Shown: positions 46,901 through 60,500 of the stretch, piece after piece
Layout of the letters: each line of letters begins with the position of its first letter
Numbering within the stretch: position 1 is the first letter of the stretch
Origin: Prinia subflava
Taxonomy: Eukaryota; Chordata; Aves; Passeriformes; Cisticolidae
NCBI RefSeq assembly: GCF_021018805.1
Contig: NC_086247.1
Coordinates: forward strand, 134,085,602 to 134,149,601
Length of the DNA: 64,000 nucleotides
Reading direction: 5' to 3'
Made by a program: the position numbers and the translations under genes
Notes under the pieces: generated by a model
Seen by the model: the letters and a program-made list of their open reading frames with translations, nothing else
Told to the model about the DNA's origin: nothing
Database searches by the model: none

Positions 46901-49900
46901 CTGGATGCATATATTCTGCACTGTCCTGATGTGCTGCGTATGGAACATGGGCATCTTTAGGTATTTTTGAAGCTTTTGCATGGGAAGGAAAATACTTGCA
47001 TTTCTGACCTTGTAGATTGAAGGATCAATTCCCTGATCCTTCAGGGGGGGTCACTTTTACCTGTAGGTGTTCTTTTGATTTTTGTAATTGGTCCCTTCTT
47101 TATCTGAGATGATGTAAATTCAGTGTAGATCTGAAATTTTGTTTTCTGGTTTTGCTTTTTCCAATTTATTTCTTCCATCTTTGTATAAGGACCTGGCTTG
47201 GTGTCAATGACTCTACTGCCTAAGTCATCTGTACCCTTCCTTCATGAAACCAGTTTTTAAGGGTTTGCCTCTGCCACCAGTCTCAATCACTGGTGCTGTT
47301 TTACCTATGATAAATAGTGAAGGTTCAGACTCATCCTTTGTGTAGTCCTCACCATTGTTTTGCTATAAAATACCATTAGAGTGGTTACTGGTGAAGGGCA
47401 TTTTAAAACTCTGACTGAAGAGCAGTTCCCTGGTTGTGGATAGTTGGTAATTTTAAATGTTTTATATTTCCTCTTCCAGATGATAGTATTTTGCCTACGG
47501 GGATAAATGATGCCTTCTGCTTTTCATGTGTGTTACAGGATTAAATGTTATGGGTGCATGTGTTTTATGTGTTGAGACAGAACCTCATTAAAATTAAAGG
47601 GTTTCACTGAGCAACATTGATCTCATCTGTTTACAATAACAAGTAATTGTGTATAAAACTGTTAATTATCAGGAAAGTGCAATGTATGCCTTTAATGCTT
47701 CGTATGATTCCCGTATTTAATTTGATTACATGGGTTGAATAATAGTTGCACAATGCACTTTGTAATCAGAGTTGGAAAGCAAAGTCTTTCTTTGCTTTGT
47801 TAAGTATTGGTTGATGAAGTGGTTTTTACAAAACTACTTTAGTTTGGGTTTTTGGTAAAGTTTCACATTGTTTTCCAGGTATTTTATGAAGCTTTAGGAT
47901 GTAAATGTGTTTCATTTCTTGTCTCTGGCAGCTCAGCCAATTTTAAAAGCATTTCACACATCTGACTAATAAACAAAGCTACACTTTTGATCTTGTAAAC
48001 ACTTACATGTATACATAACTTTATGTTTGAGTAAGATGTTCTGCTAAAATCCAGAAAGAACTTACTGTCAGCAAACGTTTTATATAAACAGGCTTGTTCA
48101 CAGGGCTGGAGTCAGCTGTAGCCAGGTCAGCTGGGACAAAGGATGGTGTGCCAGCCCTGCCCTGCTGGGTTTGGAGGTTACCACCACTGGGCACTGTGTG
48201 CTGGGGTGCTGAGGTGTTTGGTCTCCAGTGGTTGTTCTGTTAGGTACAGCTCCCACATGGTTCAGAACCACTGCCCCGTGCTGCTGCTTTTACTGGCCAA
48301 TGGCCTCATGTCGTGATTCAGCCCCTTATTTTTAGCTGCCTAATTGCAGCCAACTGCTGCACAGAACACAGATAAGGGAATGTATTTTAACATGAAAATC
48401 ACAGTAACATATTGGGGAAAAAGGTTCTCTTTTTTATTTTTTTTTTCCTGAGAACTGAAGGTAACTGATAGATCATTGATAGATTTTTTTTTTTTTTTAA
48501 CAAAGGCCTTGTTCTCACATTAAGATCTTATGGAAAAAAATACACGTGAAGAAGCAAAACATCATGACTATGACAGGACGAGTGTTCAAGCTTGTCCACA
48601 TGGCAGAGATAATTCATAAATTTTAATAATATATTAGATTGTTTTGATTATGGAAAACTAATCTCATCTTCAGAAGATGATGAGATTAGCTTCAGAAGAA
48701 AGTTTCAGGCATTTCTGACTGTGGGAATAAACTTGAAAGGTGTGGAAAAAAAACGTAGTTCCCCATTAGCATCCTTTAAAATAATGAGAAGAGTCATCAA
48801 GTCCCAGTTTTCCCACAATGCAAAGTTGTCCCCCATTCTCCTGACTGAAAAGTGTTCTGTGCAAAGAAGCAGGTGTAAAACTGACTGTGCCTACAATCTG
48901 TAGCCACATCCTGCCTTCATGGCAACAGGTTTTTGTATTTAAAGTTAGTATGTAGCTCATGCTTCTGAAGAGTTTTTGCTTACAGAACACTAGAACAAAG
49001 TGCACATGTTGCTGTGCACAAAAAACCTCCTCAAACTGAAAAATCAAAGTGAGCTGCATTTGCTGTGATGTTGGCAGAAAGAAATGCTTTTTTAGTCATT
49101 GCTACACAGATAAAATGCACACTTCTCTATCTGTGCTTGTGACATATTCCTTTTTTGCTCTTACTTGTTTTACCCTCATCACTCTAGACTCAGTCCCTCT
49201 TTTGCCTTTCTCACATATTTCTGTGTTAGCAAACCAAACACTGTGATACTTTAAATAAAATAAATACTGTAGAAACTGGAGACAAATTCAGAAAGTGTGA
49301 CTGTGAGAGAGAATAGGTGTACGTGCTTTTAATTGTCTCCTTGGGAATTACACAACATTGTACTGTACACCATTAATGAAATTGCCTAGATAGTGTGGTC
49401 TTCATGGACATGTTTTATATTCTTGAGCTCCTCTGTGAATATCAGAAACTCTTTATTTTTTTTTCGTAAGTATATTTCTATCTGCTTTCACAAAAATTGT
49501 AGGAAACCAGTTCAGAATATTTGTGGGTAGCTACAGACAATTAACTCAAAGTGAACCATTCAAAACAGGTAAATTTTGATTTAAAGATGTTATGTTTGAA
49601 GAATACTGCTGTCAGAGATACTTTTTATGTGTTTTAGGTACTTTGATATTCTATTAGGTGGGAAAAGACGGTTCTGGGAGAACTGTCTGTTATAACTGGA
49701 AAATATTTTTAATAATTTGCTTGTAACAGTGGTTCCAGTCTACTTTTACTCTTATTGATCTAGGAAGACCTTTTCATCACAAAAAAGTTCTTCAGTGATA
49801 AAAGACTCCTTTTAGAAATGCAACCATGTAAAAGTATTCCTGATGGAAATTTAATTTTATATTTTGAGACCTGCTGAGTTACAGTCCTAGACTCATCAGA

Positions 49901-51466
49901 ATGTCCAATTTTTACCCCTATAATGTTCAACATCCTGACTTTTGTGTAGTTCTGCCCTAACCAGCACGTGTTGAATGTAGAATCAATTTGGGTGCCTTTC
50001 AGAAATTTCTTAAATGGCTGTTTTGTTCTGATTTTTGAAAAAATCATATGAGCCTGGCAAAACATTTTTCCCATAAATCTGGTGTTTGGGGGTACAACAT
50101 TGCTTTTATTGCAGGTCATTGTTAGTTTAGTGAGATAACAGATACTGTTTTTGCTGAGAGTGCGTGTGTGGCTGACAGAACTACTGTTCCTTGAGTCATC
50201 CTTTCTAAAGGACTGATGTATTAGATTTCAACCAGTGCTCCAGACTCTCCCAGAATCGACACAGTTACAGTCTGAGATTGTTCTCTTGCATCTGGTGGAG
50301 GCAGCTTACCTGGATTTGTCAAACAATCTGGAGTTAGTAGTGGCTCTCTGTTGTCCTCCTCAGATAGTCTTAGACTGCAAAATATTAAGTCATACTTACC
50401 ATATGCAGTACTGCCAAGAGCAGCACTCAGATTTTGAAGACACGATATAAAAATGTGCCAGTGTGGGGTTTTAAGTGTTTCAGCCTGCACTGGAGCCCAC
50501 TCTTCCCTACCATGAGGACCAGCTCAGGCCCAAAGCTCTGAAGGTTGCACGGCCCAGAGGTGGTGTCATGGCAGAGTTTACAGTCTACACAGTCTGCACT
50601 CATTTACACAGAAATAAGTGGTTGCAATTAACATAGTTTTGAACTATCTATTTTTTTTCTTGTAATTTAATGTAAAAATATTTATTGATGATCCACATTT
50701 AATGTACAAAACAAATACCTTTTTGTGGACACATGCATGCATTTGCTTTGTTTCTAAACAATGATTTTCTGTGTCTCTGCACCATAGTTTTAAAGTTTTG
50801 CTTCAGCCAACCATAGCTTTCTCCTCATGTCTCTTTAAATTCCTGGTAGATAAAAGTGGTGCCTTGCTTTTTTTAGTAGCGTATTACCCCTTTCCCAGTT
50901 ACACATGTAGTCCTTTTTTATTGTTATACTGCTTTTACTTTCTTGAACTTATTGTAACAGAGTTCTTGTTGTAAAATCTCCCTCAGTTGTAAGATTGTAT
51001 CAACAAGCTGTGTGTCACTTCTTGCTGTTTAATGTTCCCTCAGCTGACTTGGCTCCTGGCTGGGATGTGCTGGAGACTGTTCCAGTACCTCCTTCCCTAC
51101 CTTGTTTATTAAACTAGCTGCACAACAAACTCTACTTTTAATCACTGTGACTTGAGTGAATAATGCTACATCTCTGTGAGTCTATAAATACTTTTCTGAA
51201 CCCAAATGTGAAAAAAAAAAACCAAAAAAAAACAACAAACCCCATCAACAGCAAAACATTTAGGGCTCAATTGACCAAGCCTGGTGAGCACTTGCATATA
51301 CATGCCATCAGTTACTTACTGAATATGTGCTTATTGATTGGCACAAAGCTGATAATCTGAATCCCTGCTAGCCTAGGAGGCACTGGAAGCTTTCTGTGAA
51401 ACACAAACTAATGCTGTAATGCTGTCTCTCTAATCTGTGTTTTGTTCTTTGTTTTTTTTTTAACAG
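40975..51466 (+). other. CACNB2: CACNB2 intron 1
   Basis: 10.5-kb intron from a GTACCG donor to a long T tract and taacag acceptor. The first ~90 bp continue the CpG island. I looked for the beta-2b first exon (MNQGSGLDLLKI-type) and did not find it. T homopolymers lie near 48,430 and 48,487-48,499. A moderately GC-rich patch at about 45,430-45,960 contains open frames on both strands without recognisable content. No transposable element was recognised. Confidence 0.8.
48658..48689. repeat. 32-base imperfect hairpin in CACNB2 intron 1
   Basis: CTAATCTCATC (48,658-48,668) is exactly complementary to GATGAGATTAG (48,679-48,689). A second pairing, CATCTTC-A-GAAGATG (48,665-48,679), nests inside, so the element can fold as a 7-bp outer stem plus a 7-bp inner stem with a 3-base bulge. 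It is too short and too close-looped to be a typical microRNA precursor. Confidence 0.8.
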
Positions 51467-51559
51467 TCCTATGGTAAAGGGGCAAGAAGAAAAAACCGCT
51501 TTAAAGGATCAGATGGGAGTACATCTTCTGACACTACCTCCAACAGTTTTGTACGCCAG
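51467..51559 (+). CDS. CACNB2: CACNB2 second exon ([12 protein letters not shown])
   Basis: 93-bp in-phase exon encoding 31 residues that begin [17 protein letters not shown], followed by [14 protein letters not shown], bounded by a long T tract with AACAG and by GTATGG. From memory it is essentially identical to the human exon that follows the MVQ-type and MNQ-type first exons and precedes GSADSYTSRPSDSD. It lies in the variable N-terminal region (residues 33-63 of this isoform), before the SH3 and guanylate-kinase-like domains. Its Lys/Arg cluster followed by a Ser/Thr-rich stretch offers possible phosphorylation sites. The exon can be skipped without shifting frame, since it starts and ends in phase 0. 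Near-complete identity across birds and mammals makes this the most secure CACNB2 identification in the window. Confidence 0.96.
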
Positions 51560-54500
51560 GTATGGGTTTTCAGCTTCTGAGAGGGTGGATGGCTTTCTGG
51601 TGTAAATGTTTAAAATATATTTTTTAATTTTTTTTTTTTGTAAGTTGTCAACTCAGAGTGATGCTGTACTCTGAGAAATAGCAGAAGTCTCTTCTGGCAC
51701 AATGAAAAAATATTTGGTTGCTATTGTTTTGATCTTGGCATGAAAATACTTTTTCATTTCTCATTCATTTCCATGTATAGCAGTTATCCTTATTTTTGTT
51801 ACTCTAATGCTATCGGGTGATTAAAGCTGGAGGACGAGGCAGATGGAAGTGCCTAAAGTGGCAACATTTGGAAGAAAGACCCAAAACCCTACCAAACCTC
51901 AGGGTTTTCCTGCTTAAAATAGTGCTGCATGAGGCAGTGTTAACCTAGATGCTTTCCTCCCACAGCCCAGTGCTATTTTAGGGCATGGGTTGGAGGGGAA
52001 ATCCCTGGCAGCATTTGTCCCCATGGCACTGATGCTGCAGAGAGCCTTTAGGAGAGGGGGCGGTGGTGTAGGCTCCCATGCCCCTGTGTCTGTGTGTCTC
52101 CTTCAAAGGGAGAGATCCTGGTGGGACCTCATGGGGATCCCAGAGCAGCGTGGGTGCCTGCAGGACAGCTGGTTCTGGCCAACAGGGGGTATCTGGACGT
52201 GCATCCAGAGCCCAGGGTGGCTCTGGTGCTACTGAGACTGTGCTTTTGAGGAAGGATGGTCTGTGCCATTGGATGTGTGGCTGACAGCTGGGAGAGCAGA
52301 AATGGTACCCAGAGCACCACAGGGACTGAGCCTGTGCAGTCTGAAACACAGTTCTCTATGCCCAACTAATTTAAAGCTATGGTATTCTCAATGCAGACTT
52401 TGCCATCTTTTTCAGAGAGATTTGAAATTTGGGAGCTTTCATAGCAGAGTTTTGGATATTTTTTACCGTAAGCAGGCACCACACCTCCTCCTCTACTGGC
52501 TTGTTTTGCATGGTTCTTCATCCCAAATTATTTAATGACTCCATTGATGTTGCATTGATTGTATCAGTACACATATCTTTAAAAAATTCTTCAGCTTTGT
52601 CCTGCTGTAGTTGTATTGGTAGTTTTTTTGGTCAGCTGTGGATTTGACAAATTCAGGCCCTTGTTATATTTCAGTGTCTGTTGGACATAGACAATAAATA
52701 TTAATTGATCATGGGAGTTTTCAGAGGCAGTAAACTTTATCAAGGTCGAAACCCTGGACCAAGTAAATTACTTGTTTGGGAAATTTTGTCCTGTCTTAAA
52801 ATACTGTGAGTCTAAGTAGTTTGAGAGTAGTAACAGGATCTCTCAGTTCCAAGGAATCTTTGTAAGGAATTCTGTGTGGCTGTTTTCCGTAGCTCCTTGT
52901 AGATTTTCAATTCAGCCTGGAACATTTTTAGCAGAGTATGTTTATGTTACACCAGCTGCACATGCTTCTTTGCCTTTCTTGTTTACCGCAATGAAATCTG
53001 AAGTTGGTCCCAAGTATCTCCTCTTGCTCCTCTTGTCATGGTGAGGAGCAGGGCAAAGAGGATCCACAAGGAGGTGGATCATCAAACGAAGCAGTGGTGC
53101 TGAGGTGGGTTCCTGTAGTCACTGGAGACCTGGTTGATCTACAGAGTGTGAGGCATGACTTATCAAATCTCCAAAACTAGCATAGAGAGCAGGTTTGGTG
53201 AGCTAAAGACTAAGTGTGTCTATATCTTTCCAAGGGCTTTAAAGGGAGTGTGACTTCAAGTGTAGATTTTTACAGATGAGATGTATGTATTTCCCTGAAA
53301 AAAAATCAGCAGTTACTCTAGAGGTGTAATACAAATGATTGAAAGGTGAATAGGCTTCTGTGAAAAATCAGAGATTTCATGGATTGCTGAAGCAAAACTC
53401 AGTTTTGAAATGGTATTGTCACTGAAGATAATGAAGGGATGGTAATGTATAAATTAATGAATGAATAAATATGTTATGTGAAATTGTCCAGATTAAATGT
53501 TAAAAAAATCTCCACAAAACATTATCCTAGCAAGTAATGTACAGGCAGAGCTGTTCAGGGTGTAGCAGATGTATGAGAGAAATGCCTCTTCACAGTTACT
53601 GCTGGGACGTTTATGTCAAAGCTTGGATTCCATCTTCAACAGGCTTTCCTGCTCTGATTCTTCTCCTGGGACAGCCTGGTTTCTCTTGCACTAAGGAAGA
53701 ACTGCCACCAACATGGCCAGGGTGCCCATTTATTTAGATATGAAACAGAATGGGAACAGAGTTTTCTGCTGGCTCAGCTGCTTTGTCCTTCCCAGAAACT
53801 CTCTTGGTCTACATATTGTTCATCTCCAGCTATCTTGCAGGACATTTTATGTGGTCTAAATGAACATAATTGTTTTTCAATAACCATTTTTTGTGGGGAA
53901 AAAATAAATCCATTTATTTTGTGTTTCTCCAAGATGGATGAAAATTGCAGAAAAGCAGGGCAGATGAATTTAAACCCTGCAGAGTCAATGATGTACCGTT
54001 AATTTCCTGTTATTTTATTTTAATGCTGTCTTAAAACCAGGAAATAAGTTCTTGCTTAAATATGAATTTGTGGAGTTGTTTAATGAGGGCTTTGATCTAG
54101 ACTTGGGATACACACCACCTGTTTGTTTCAACAATGCTTATGACGCCTATAGCTGCCTTTTGTTTCTCCATCCTCCTTTCCCTCCCTTAGTTCCTGTTTC
54201 CTTTCCTGTTTGCTTTGTAACTTCTCCTGCAACTTTTATGTGCATCTCTACAAGTACTCCCCTCTGTGCTGAAGAAGGAATCCTGGGGTTGTCTTGAACA
54301 TTTATCACCAGGATCTGTCTGCATTCCTCATAAAGAAGAAAGAATGTTTGGAAGGTGCTTTTGTGTCATGTTTAGCTGGGGGAGCTGTGAGAGGTGTGCA
54401 GGTTCTTGCCATAAATATTGATGGAAAGTGGTAGTTCCTAACACAGAAATATGTTGTGGCTGGAGAAAAGAAGACAAATACATCTAGTCCTAAGGAAATG

Positions 54501-57500
54501 TTATGCACAATGAAGGCAATTGAGGTATTTGGCAAGAGCAAAGATACAGGATTCAGTCTTTTGAATCCACAGAGCTGCTGCAGGAGGGAGAGACTTCATG
54601 TTTATTGCTAACATTGATATAACTTTATTGTCTGGGTTTTAGTACTTCCTTAAGGACATATGCCCCTCTTGCTCCAGTATATACCTGGCAACTTTCCTGC
54701 CATGCATACCACATGCTACAGTAATAAAATTAATGCCAATTTTGTACTCTCTCCTTCAAATGAAACTAAATAACATTCCAATTGCTTAAAAACTCCTGCT
54801 GTTGTATAAGAATGAAATGTGCTCTGCACAGCCCTGTGTGCAATGATCTTTTCCATTTAAATCTCTTTTGTGGAGTGCTGAAGTAGAGCAGAGCAATCTA
54901 TCCAGTATTGTTTCTAATGATGTGTATAAAAGAAGACTTAAACTGGAGCAAGAGCATTTGTATATAATATATAAATTAAACCCCCATTCTTTTCGGTCCA
55001 GTTAGAGTTCCTTTGTGCTGTGAATTTTATGTCTTGATATAGATTTTTATTATAATTTTTACTTGTGACACTATAAAACCAATGAGATTTTAGGGGAATG
55101 TTTGGATCATGTTCTATTTGTTTGTTACCAAAAAAAATGTTTGTTTAGTTTTGTCTCCAGCATGTTATTGATGATATTTGAGCTTAAAAAAATAACAACA
55201 ATTTGGCCTTCTTTTTATTTGCTAGCAACTACTGCATGTCTTTTCAATAGCAGGAGAGGGAAATTTTTTCTCTCTGTTTTCTTGTGAAGTTGTATTGGCA
55301 ATTAAGCTGTGTATTTGGAAAGCAGAAGCATTATTGCACACCAATCAGCTCCTAACTGAATGTAATCAGTTGTCTTTGGGGAACTGAAGGACATTGTGTT
55401 ATATAGTTTTTCATCATCTTTTTTGAGCTTTGGAGTGATAAGCAGCTTGTTCTTAGGGTTAGTTATGAAAGACTGAATTGGATTTGATCTCTAGTTGTTG
55501 CCATTTTGACTGATGCCTGGTAATGATTTTGTTCCCAAGGGTTTCTTCAAAATACAGATCAGACAACATATTTTGCACACAGCACTATGGCACTTCCCAG
55601 GAACATTATTTTAAGCAAATTGCATGTTCTGATAGCATTACATATTTGGTGGTTGTGCTTCTGGACCTGTCTTGTAAAGGTTTTATTTTAAATCATAATG
55701 ATTAATCAGAGAGGCAGTCTAAGTTTTTGGGATTTTTATGTATTGCAAAGGCAGATTAGATTGTGAAATAGGCTGTTGTCTATGGACTGGCTTACAGAAA
55801 TATTTAAGGTTTTACAGATCTGTTTTTTTTCCTTTAAATATTGGCTTGATGCCTGTTATACTGTGTTCACTCAAAAACACAGCTATAAATAATTATGTAG
55901 GGAATTCATTATTCTTCTGCTTTCCTCTGAGGACGTTTGCCTAGCTGTGTAATTACCTATTGAATTTTATGAATGGTAAAACTAAGATTTGCTCTAAAAA
56001 CCAATTTGAAAATATTGACTTAGTTTTGCTCATAAACATGCCTCTTCATCTTGATTTCGCCCGAGAATTGGGCTGTGCCAGAAATGTGTTCCTCTCGTTT
56101 TAATTGCCTTTTTTCTTCTAGATGTAGAGGTTAGCTTTGATTTTTTAATGTTTTCCCTTTTCATGAGGGGAACAGCTTATGTACTCTGTTCATAGATGCA
56201 GCCTGCCAGTGAGGCTTTGCATTTACAGGCTGAGCCACAAAGAGCTGGTGTAGAGTGGGCACAGATATTAGCTTTGGTCCTCATGCCCAGTACTAACCAT
56301 CTTAGGCTGAAAACCTGCCTGCATTTAACCCTCTAGGACTATTCCTGCTTCTCGAAGACTATGTATGAAAAAGATTGTGGCTAGCCAGAAAATCTAAATA
56401 AATTAAATAAAATTACAAATAGAGTTCATTTTCTAATTAATATATTCTTATATCCTTTGTGTGCCTCAAATTATGAGACATGTTTTGATTGTAGAGAAAA
56501 AAGGAGCTTTGCAGACTTGCTATTAGCTTTAAAAAAATGAGGTATGTGAGGCACTTTTAGGGGTATTGAGCAAATACTGATTGTAATACATAAAAATGTA
56601 TACCTACTGCTCAGCTTAATTTTCTCGTCTCCTGTTTCTGATACAAATATCTGGGGTTGTTCTGTTAGATTTTTTTCTGCTCTCTTTCTGCAGATTTCAC
56701 TGAAAGCCACAGCAGTGATGCTTGTGGCCTGTGCTTGCTATTGTGGTTGCATTGAAGCCTTACACAAGTGATAAATTCTAGAAAGTCTGGTTATTTCAAA
56801 CACACAAAAACTGTTATTTCATGGGGAATTGATAGAAATGTGTCGCCCTATGTTTTTCTCCATAAATTGTAAGTTATTGAAAGAAATGCATTGCACTTGG
56901 ATAAAGCCAGCTTACAGGGAGGTTGGCACAGGGAGTGTGATGTCTGTTCTGCCCTGTTCCTCTGGTGCCAGTGGGAGCAACCAAACTTTCCTCTGAAGGC
57001 CAGTGTGTGACTTTAAAGCCTGGGCAGGCAGTGCAGTTTCAGGGTGAGCTGCTGTTTGTATTGAGCAGTGTGAATCAGTTTTTACTCAAATCCACTGAGA
57101 CTGCCTTTATTGTGATACTACTCTAGGAGTAGTATTTGCATGGGAAAGCAACTGTTTTATGTACTTCTTGTGTGAAGTATACCAAGTTCACAGTGCGGTG
57201 AGGAGTGCAGGGATTCCTAAGTATAAGTCAGTTCTGCTGTTGATGTAGAGTTTCATTTATGGCTCATAAATTAATAAGTAAATTGTTCTCAGTTCTCAGT
57301 CATGTGGTAAAACGCAGCTGGATGGGGAGGGGGAGGAGGACAGCTCTCAGAAGAGACCTGGATTGGGAGCATGGGGCTGGAGGAAGGGAGTGGGGAGAAA
57401 GGGACTTTCTCTTCTGATGGCACTTGTGCAGCTGAAGACATGGGAGAAAAAAATCCCATTAGGCTCACTGAGCCTATTCTACCAATTCCCCACGATTTCC

Positions 57501-60500
57501 TCGGCTGTAGTAAGAGTTTGAAAAGTCTCCTTTTTTGGCGTGGAGAGAATAGAACAGATGCCCCTATAAAGCATGGGATTTTGGCAGGCATGACTGGAGG
57601 GGAGATGGCTGAGAAAAAGCCGGCAGAAAGGAAGTTCATTTGTGGACTTCAGTTCTTTCATGGGCCCTTTTTTGCCTCAAATGGTTTCTAAGAATAGAAA
57701 TCAAAATGTTGCCATGTGTTTTAAAAAACCGTGCACACCCTCAAACCAAAACAAACAGGCAAAACATCTTAATGCTCTTCTTACACTTCATTTATGCTTC
57801 TTGTAGCAGGGTAAAAGAAAATTACGGGGCGGGGGGGGGAAGCAAAATGTAATGCTTTATTAAAAACAGAAGGGTAGGAGCTCTCTTTATAGCCTGGAAT
57901 GGGTGTATGTGTTTGTATTAGTCTGCTTGCAGCTGAAGTCAACACATCCTTTTCCAAGCAGTGCTGGAAATTTTGGAGGTGGGGCCCATACCTGATGTCT
58001 GCTGAGCTGACTGCCAGCATTGCTTTGGAGCTTGCTGGGATGATGGGTGGGTGTTGAGAGGTGTCTGAGAGGTCATGTGTGGCCTGCTGTGAGAGAACAA
58101 GGGAGGCACGAGGGGGGCAGCTGTTGAACCTCCTTCTTTGGCATTCCCATTGCTGCAGGCTTGTGCTTCTCTGGTTCTGTAGGGAGAGGAGGAATGGGGC
58201 TTTCCAGCTGCTCCACGTCTGCCACAACCAGCACTCAAGTTTGGCAGCATCAGATTTTGTAGTGAGGCCTTCCAAAAGGTGTGACAGGACTTGTGCATGG
58301 CTGAGCCAGGGGGTTTCTGCAGGTGACAGAGCTGCCTCCATGCAGAGGAGGGGAAAAAGGAGGCCAGGGCTTGGTTGCTTGGGCAGGCAGAGATGTGAGG
58401 GGTTTTTAAGCATTTAGTGAAGCTGGTGAAGGTAAAGGACGATTTTGGCAAAGATACAGTTGGAGACTCTTCCATTAAAGTGGTTGGCATATGGAATGAG
58501 CAGAAAGCCTAAACTGGGTTAGGCTTAAGCCTTTCTCTCTGGCCAAATATCTTTATGGCTGGTGATTGCTCTCTGACTGTCTCTATCCTTCAGTTTTTTT
58601 CTAATCAAACTGGGCTTGCAAGAGCTGAACCTCTCAAAAGCCTAACAGCTGTGCTGGGAACCTCCTTGCCTGCATTTGCTGCTCTCCCCTGTGGGTATAA
58701 CAGGAGCTCCAAGGAAAAACTACACAGTTTTAAACAGCTAAGATCAAAATTAGCAATAGGATTGAATGAGAATCAAGTGTTTTGTTTTATTTTGTCCCCT
58801 GCTTCTCCCAGAAAGCTCAGTGTGGTTTCTAGTTCTTGTGTGCAGCATTGTCTGTAAATTTGTGGTGAGATGCAAGGTTTATTATATGCTATCATAGATG
58901 TCTTCTAGTTATACTAACTACAGGCATACAAAGTATTTGCAATTGAAGAAGGTTTCTGATGCATATATTTAATTATAGGTAATGCAGAGACTGTAAAAAT
59001 GTTTTATGAAGATAAATGCAGTATTTTTACTTATGGGCTTATCTAATTGGAAATTTTTTTAACAAGGCCTTAAAATATGGGGGTTCTTTTTAGAAATAAC
59101 ATGTTTTAAGTCACTTGCAAAGTTCAGTTTATAATTACCTTTTAGCCCATCATAAGCAGTTGCTTAGTTCCTGAAGTGTTTTTGTAATTTTCAGTACTGC
59201 ATTGATTTTCAGGGTTTGTATTTACGCTGTGTGGTTTTGATTGGGAACAAACGCCTAACACAAGGGAACAGTTTGATCCTCTGTAAAGCAAATGTCATCT
59301 GCTCCAAAATGCAAGTGGATTCACAGGAAAATAACTGCTGGCTGGCCAATGTGCAGCAAGCTGCTTCAGTTTCTCTCCATCGTGAGGATGAGCTGCTCCC
59401 AGTTGTTGGCAGGGCTCAGGGAGTAAATAAAGATCCTTTGCAATTAGCCAGGGGGATTTACTGAATCTTTTGTCTTTCACAATACTCCACCAGTACATTC
59501 CTGCTTCAGCTCAGGAGTGCTTAGTTTTGTCCCTCACTAAATAGATACACTGTAAAATATATGTGCCATTTCTGTTCAGTTAGTCACAAAATTGCCAGTT
59601 TTATGGGCAGTTGCAGCAGAGAGCTGTCTTCTCTTGGGCTATGTGTTTAGACAGTATTTCCAGTGCTGATTATATGTTCCTGTACACTTGAATGTTGCTT
59701 TTTTTGTGTAATCCACTCAGACTTGGCTGGAATACTAGGTTCATTTTACAATTATTTGCAAATCTTCTCAGGAATTTACAAAAAAATGTTTTTTGGTTAT
59801 CAATTTGTAGAGTGGCATCCCTGTGAACACAATTTAGTGAGTGTTGTTTCTACTGATGGTCACATAATATTTTAGTTCCCAAACATGACTGGCCTGAAAA
59901 AGAGTAGGACCTTAAGCAAACCTAGGTATATAAAAACACTTTCTTAAAATCTGATATTGTAGAATATATTAATTCTTTTTCCTCTGCCAAAAGAAGTAAG
60001 TAATTAATAATACTCTTGAGCTGTGCAGAATTATTTCTAAGCACCATATGAACCTGTAGTCCCCTATGTGTTAAATGGTTTTAATCAGATGGTTTACTAA
60101 TAGGATAACCAGGTCTTGGATAGGAAAGAGAAGAGATTCCTGCCAACTGGTGGGGAGCTGAAAGAAGGGAAGGATGAATGAAGTGAAAAAGGTGGGAGAA
60201 AGATGAAGTGAAAAAGGAAAAAAATATATATGCCTTTGATATTCTTCCTTCTATTGTCTCCACTGGTGTTTTCAAGTTTTCAGTTGTTTTGCAGATTGAA
60301 CCTGGGGAGTCTGTTGCAGGATGAAAATTAGCCTTCCCTTTTATGCCAAATTACCTTTAATTGCTGTGTCTTTTATGTTAGAAATATAGCTTTAATCCAT
60401 GGTTGATCAGAAGGTTCTCAAAAGTGTCCTTATCAGATCTTGCTTTTGCAGGGACTGAGCTGAAGGCAGATATCATTGTTCCTGTAGAAACAGTGAAGCA

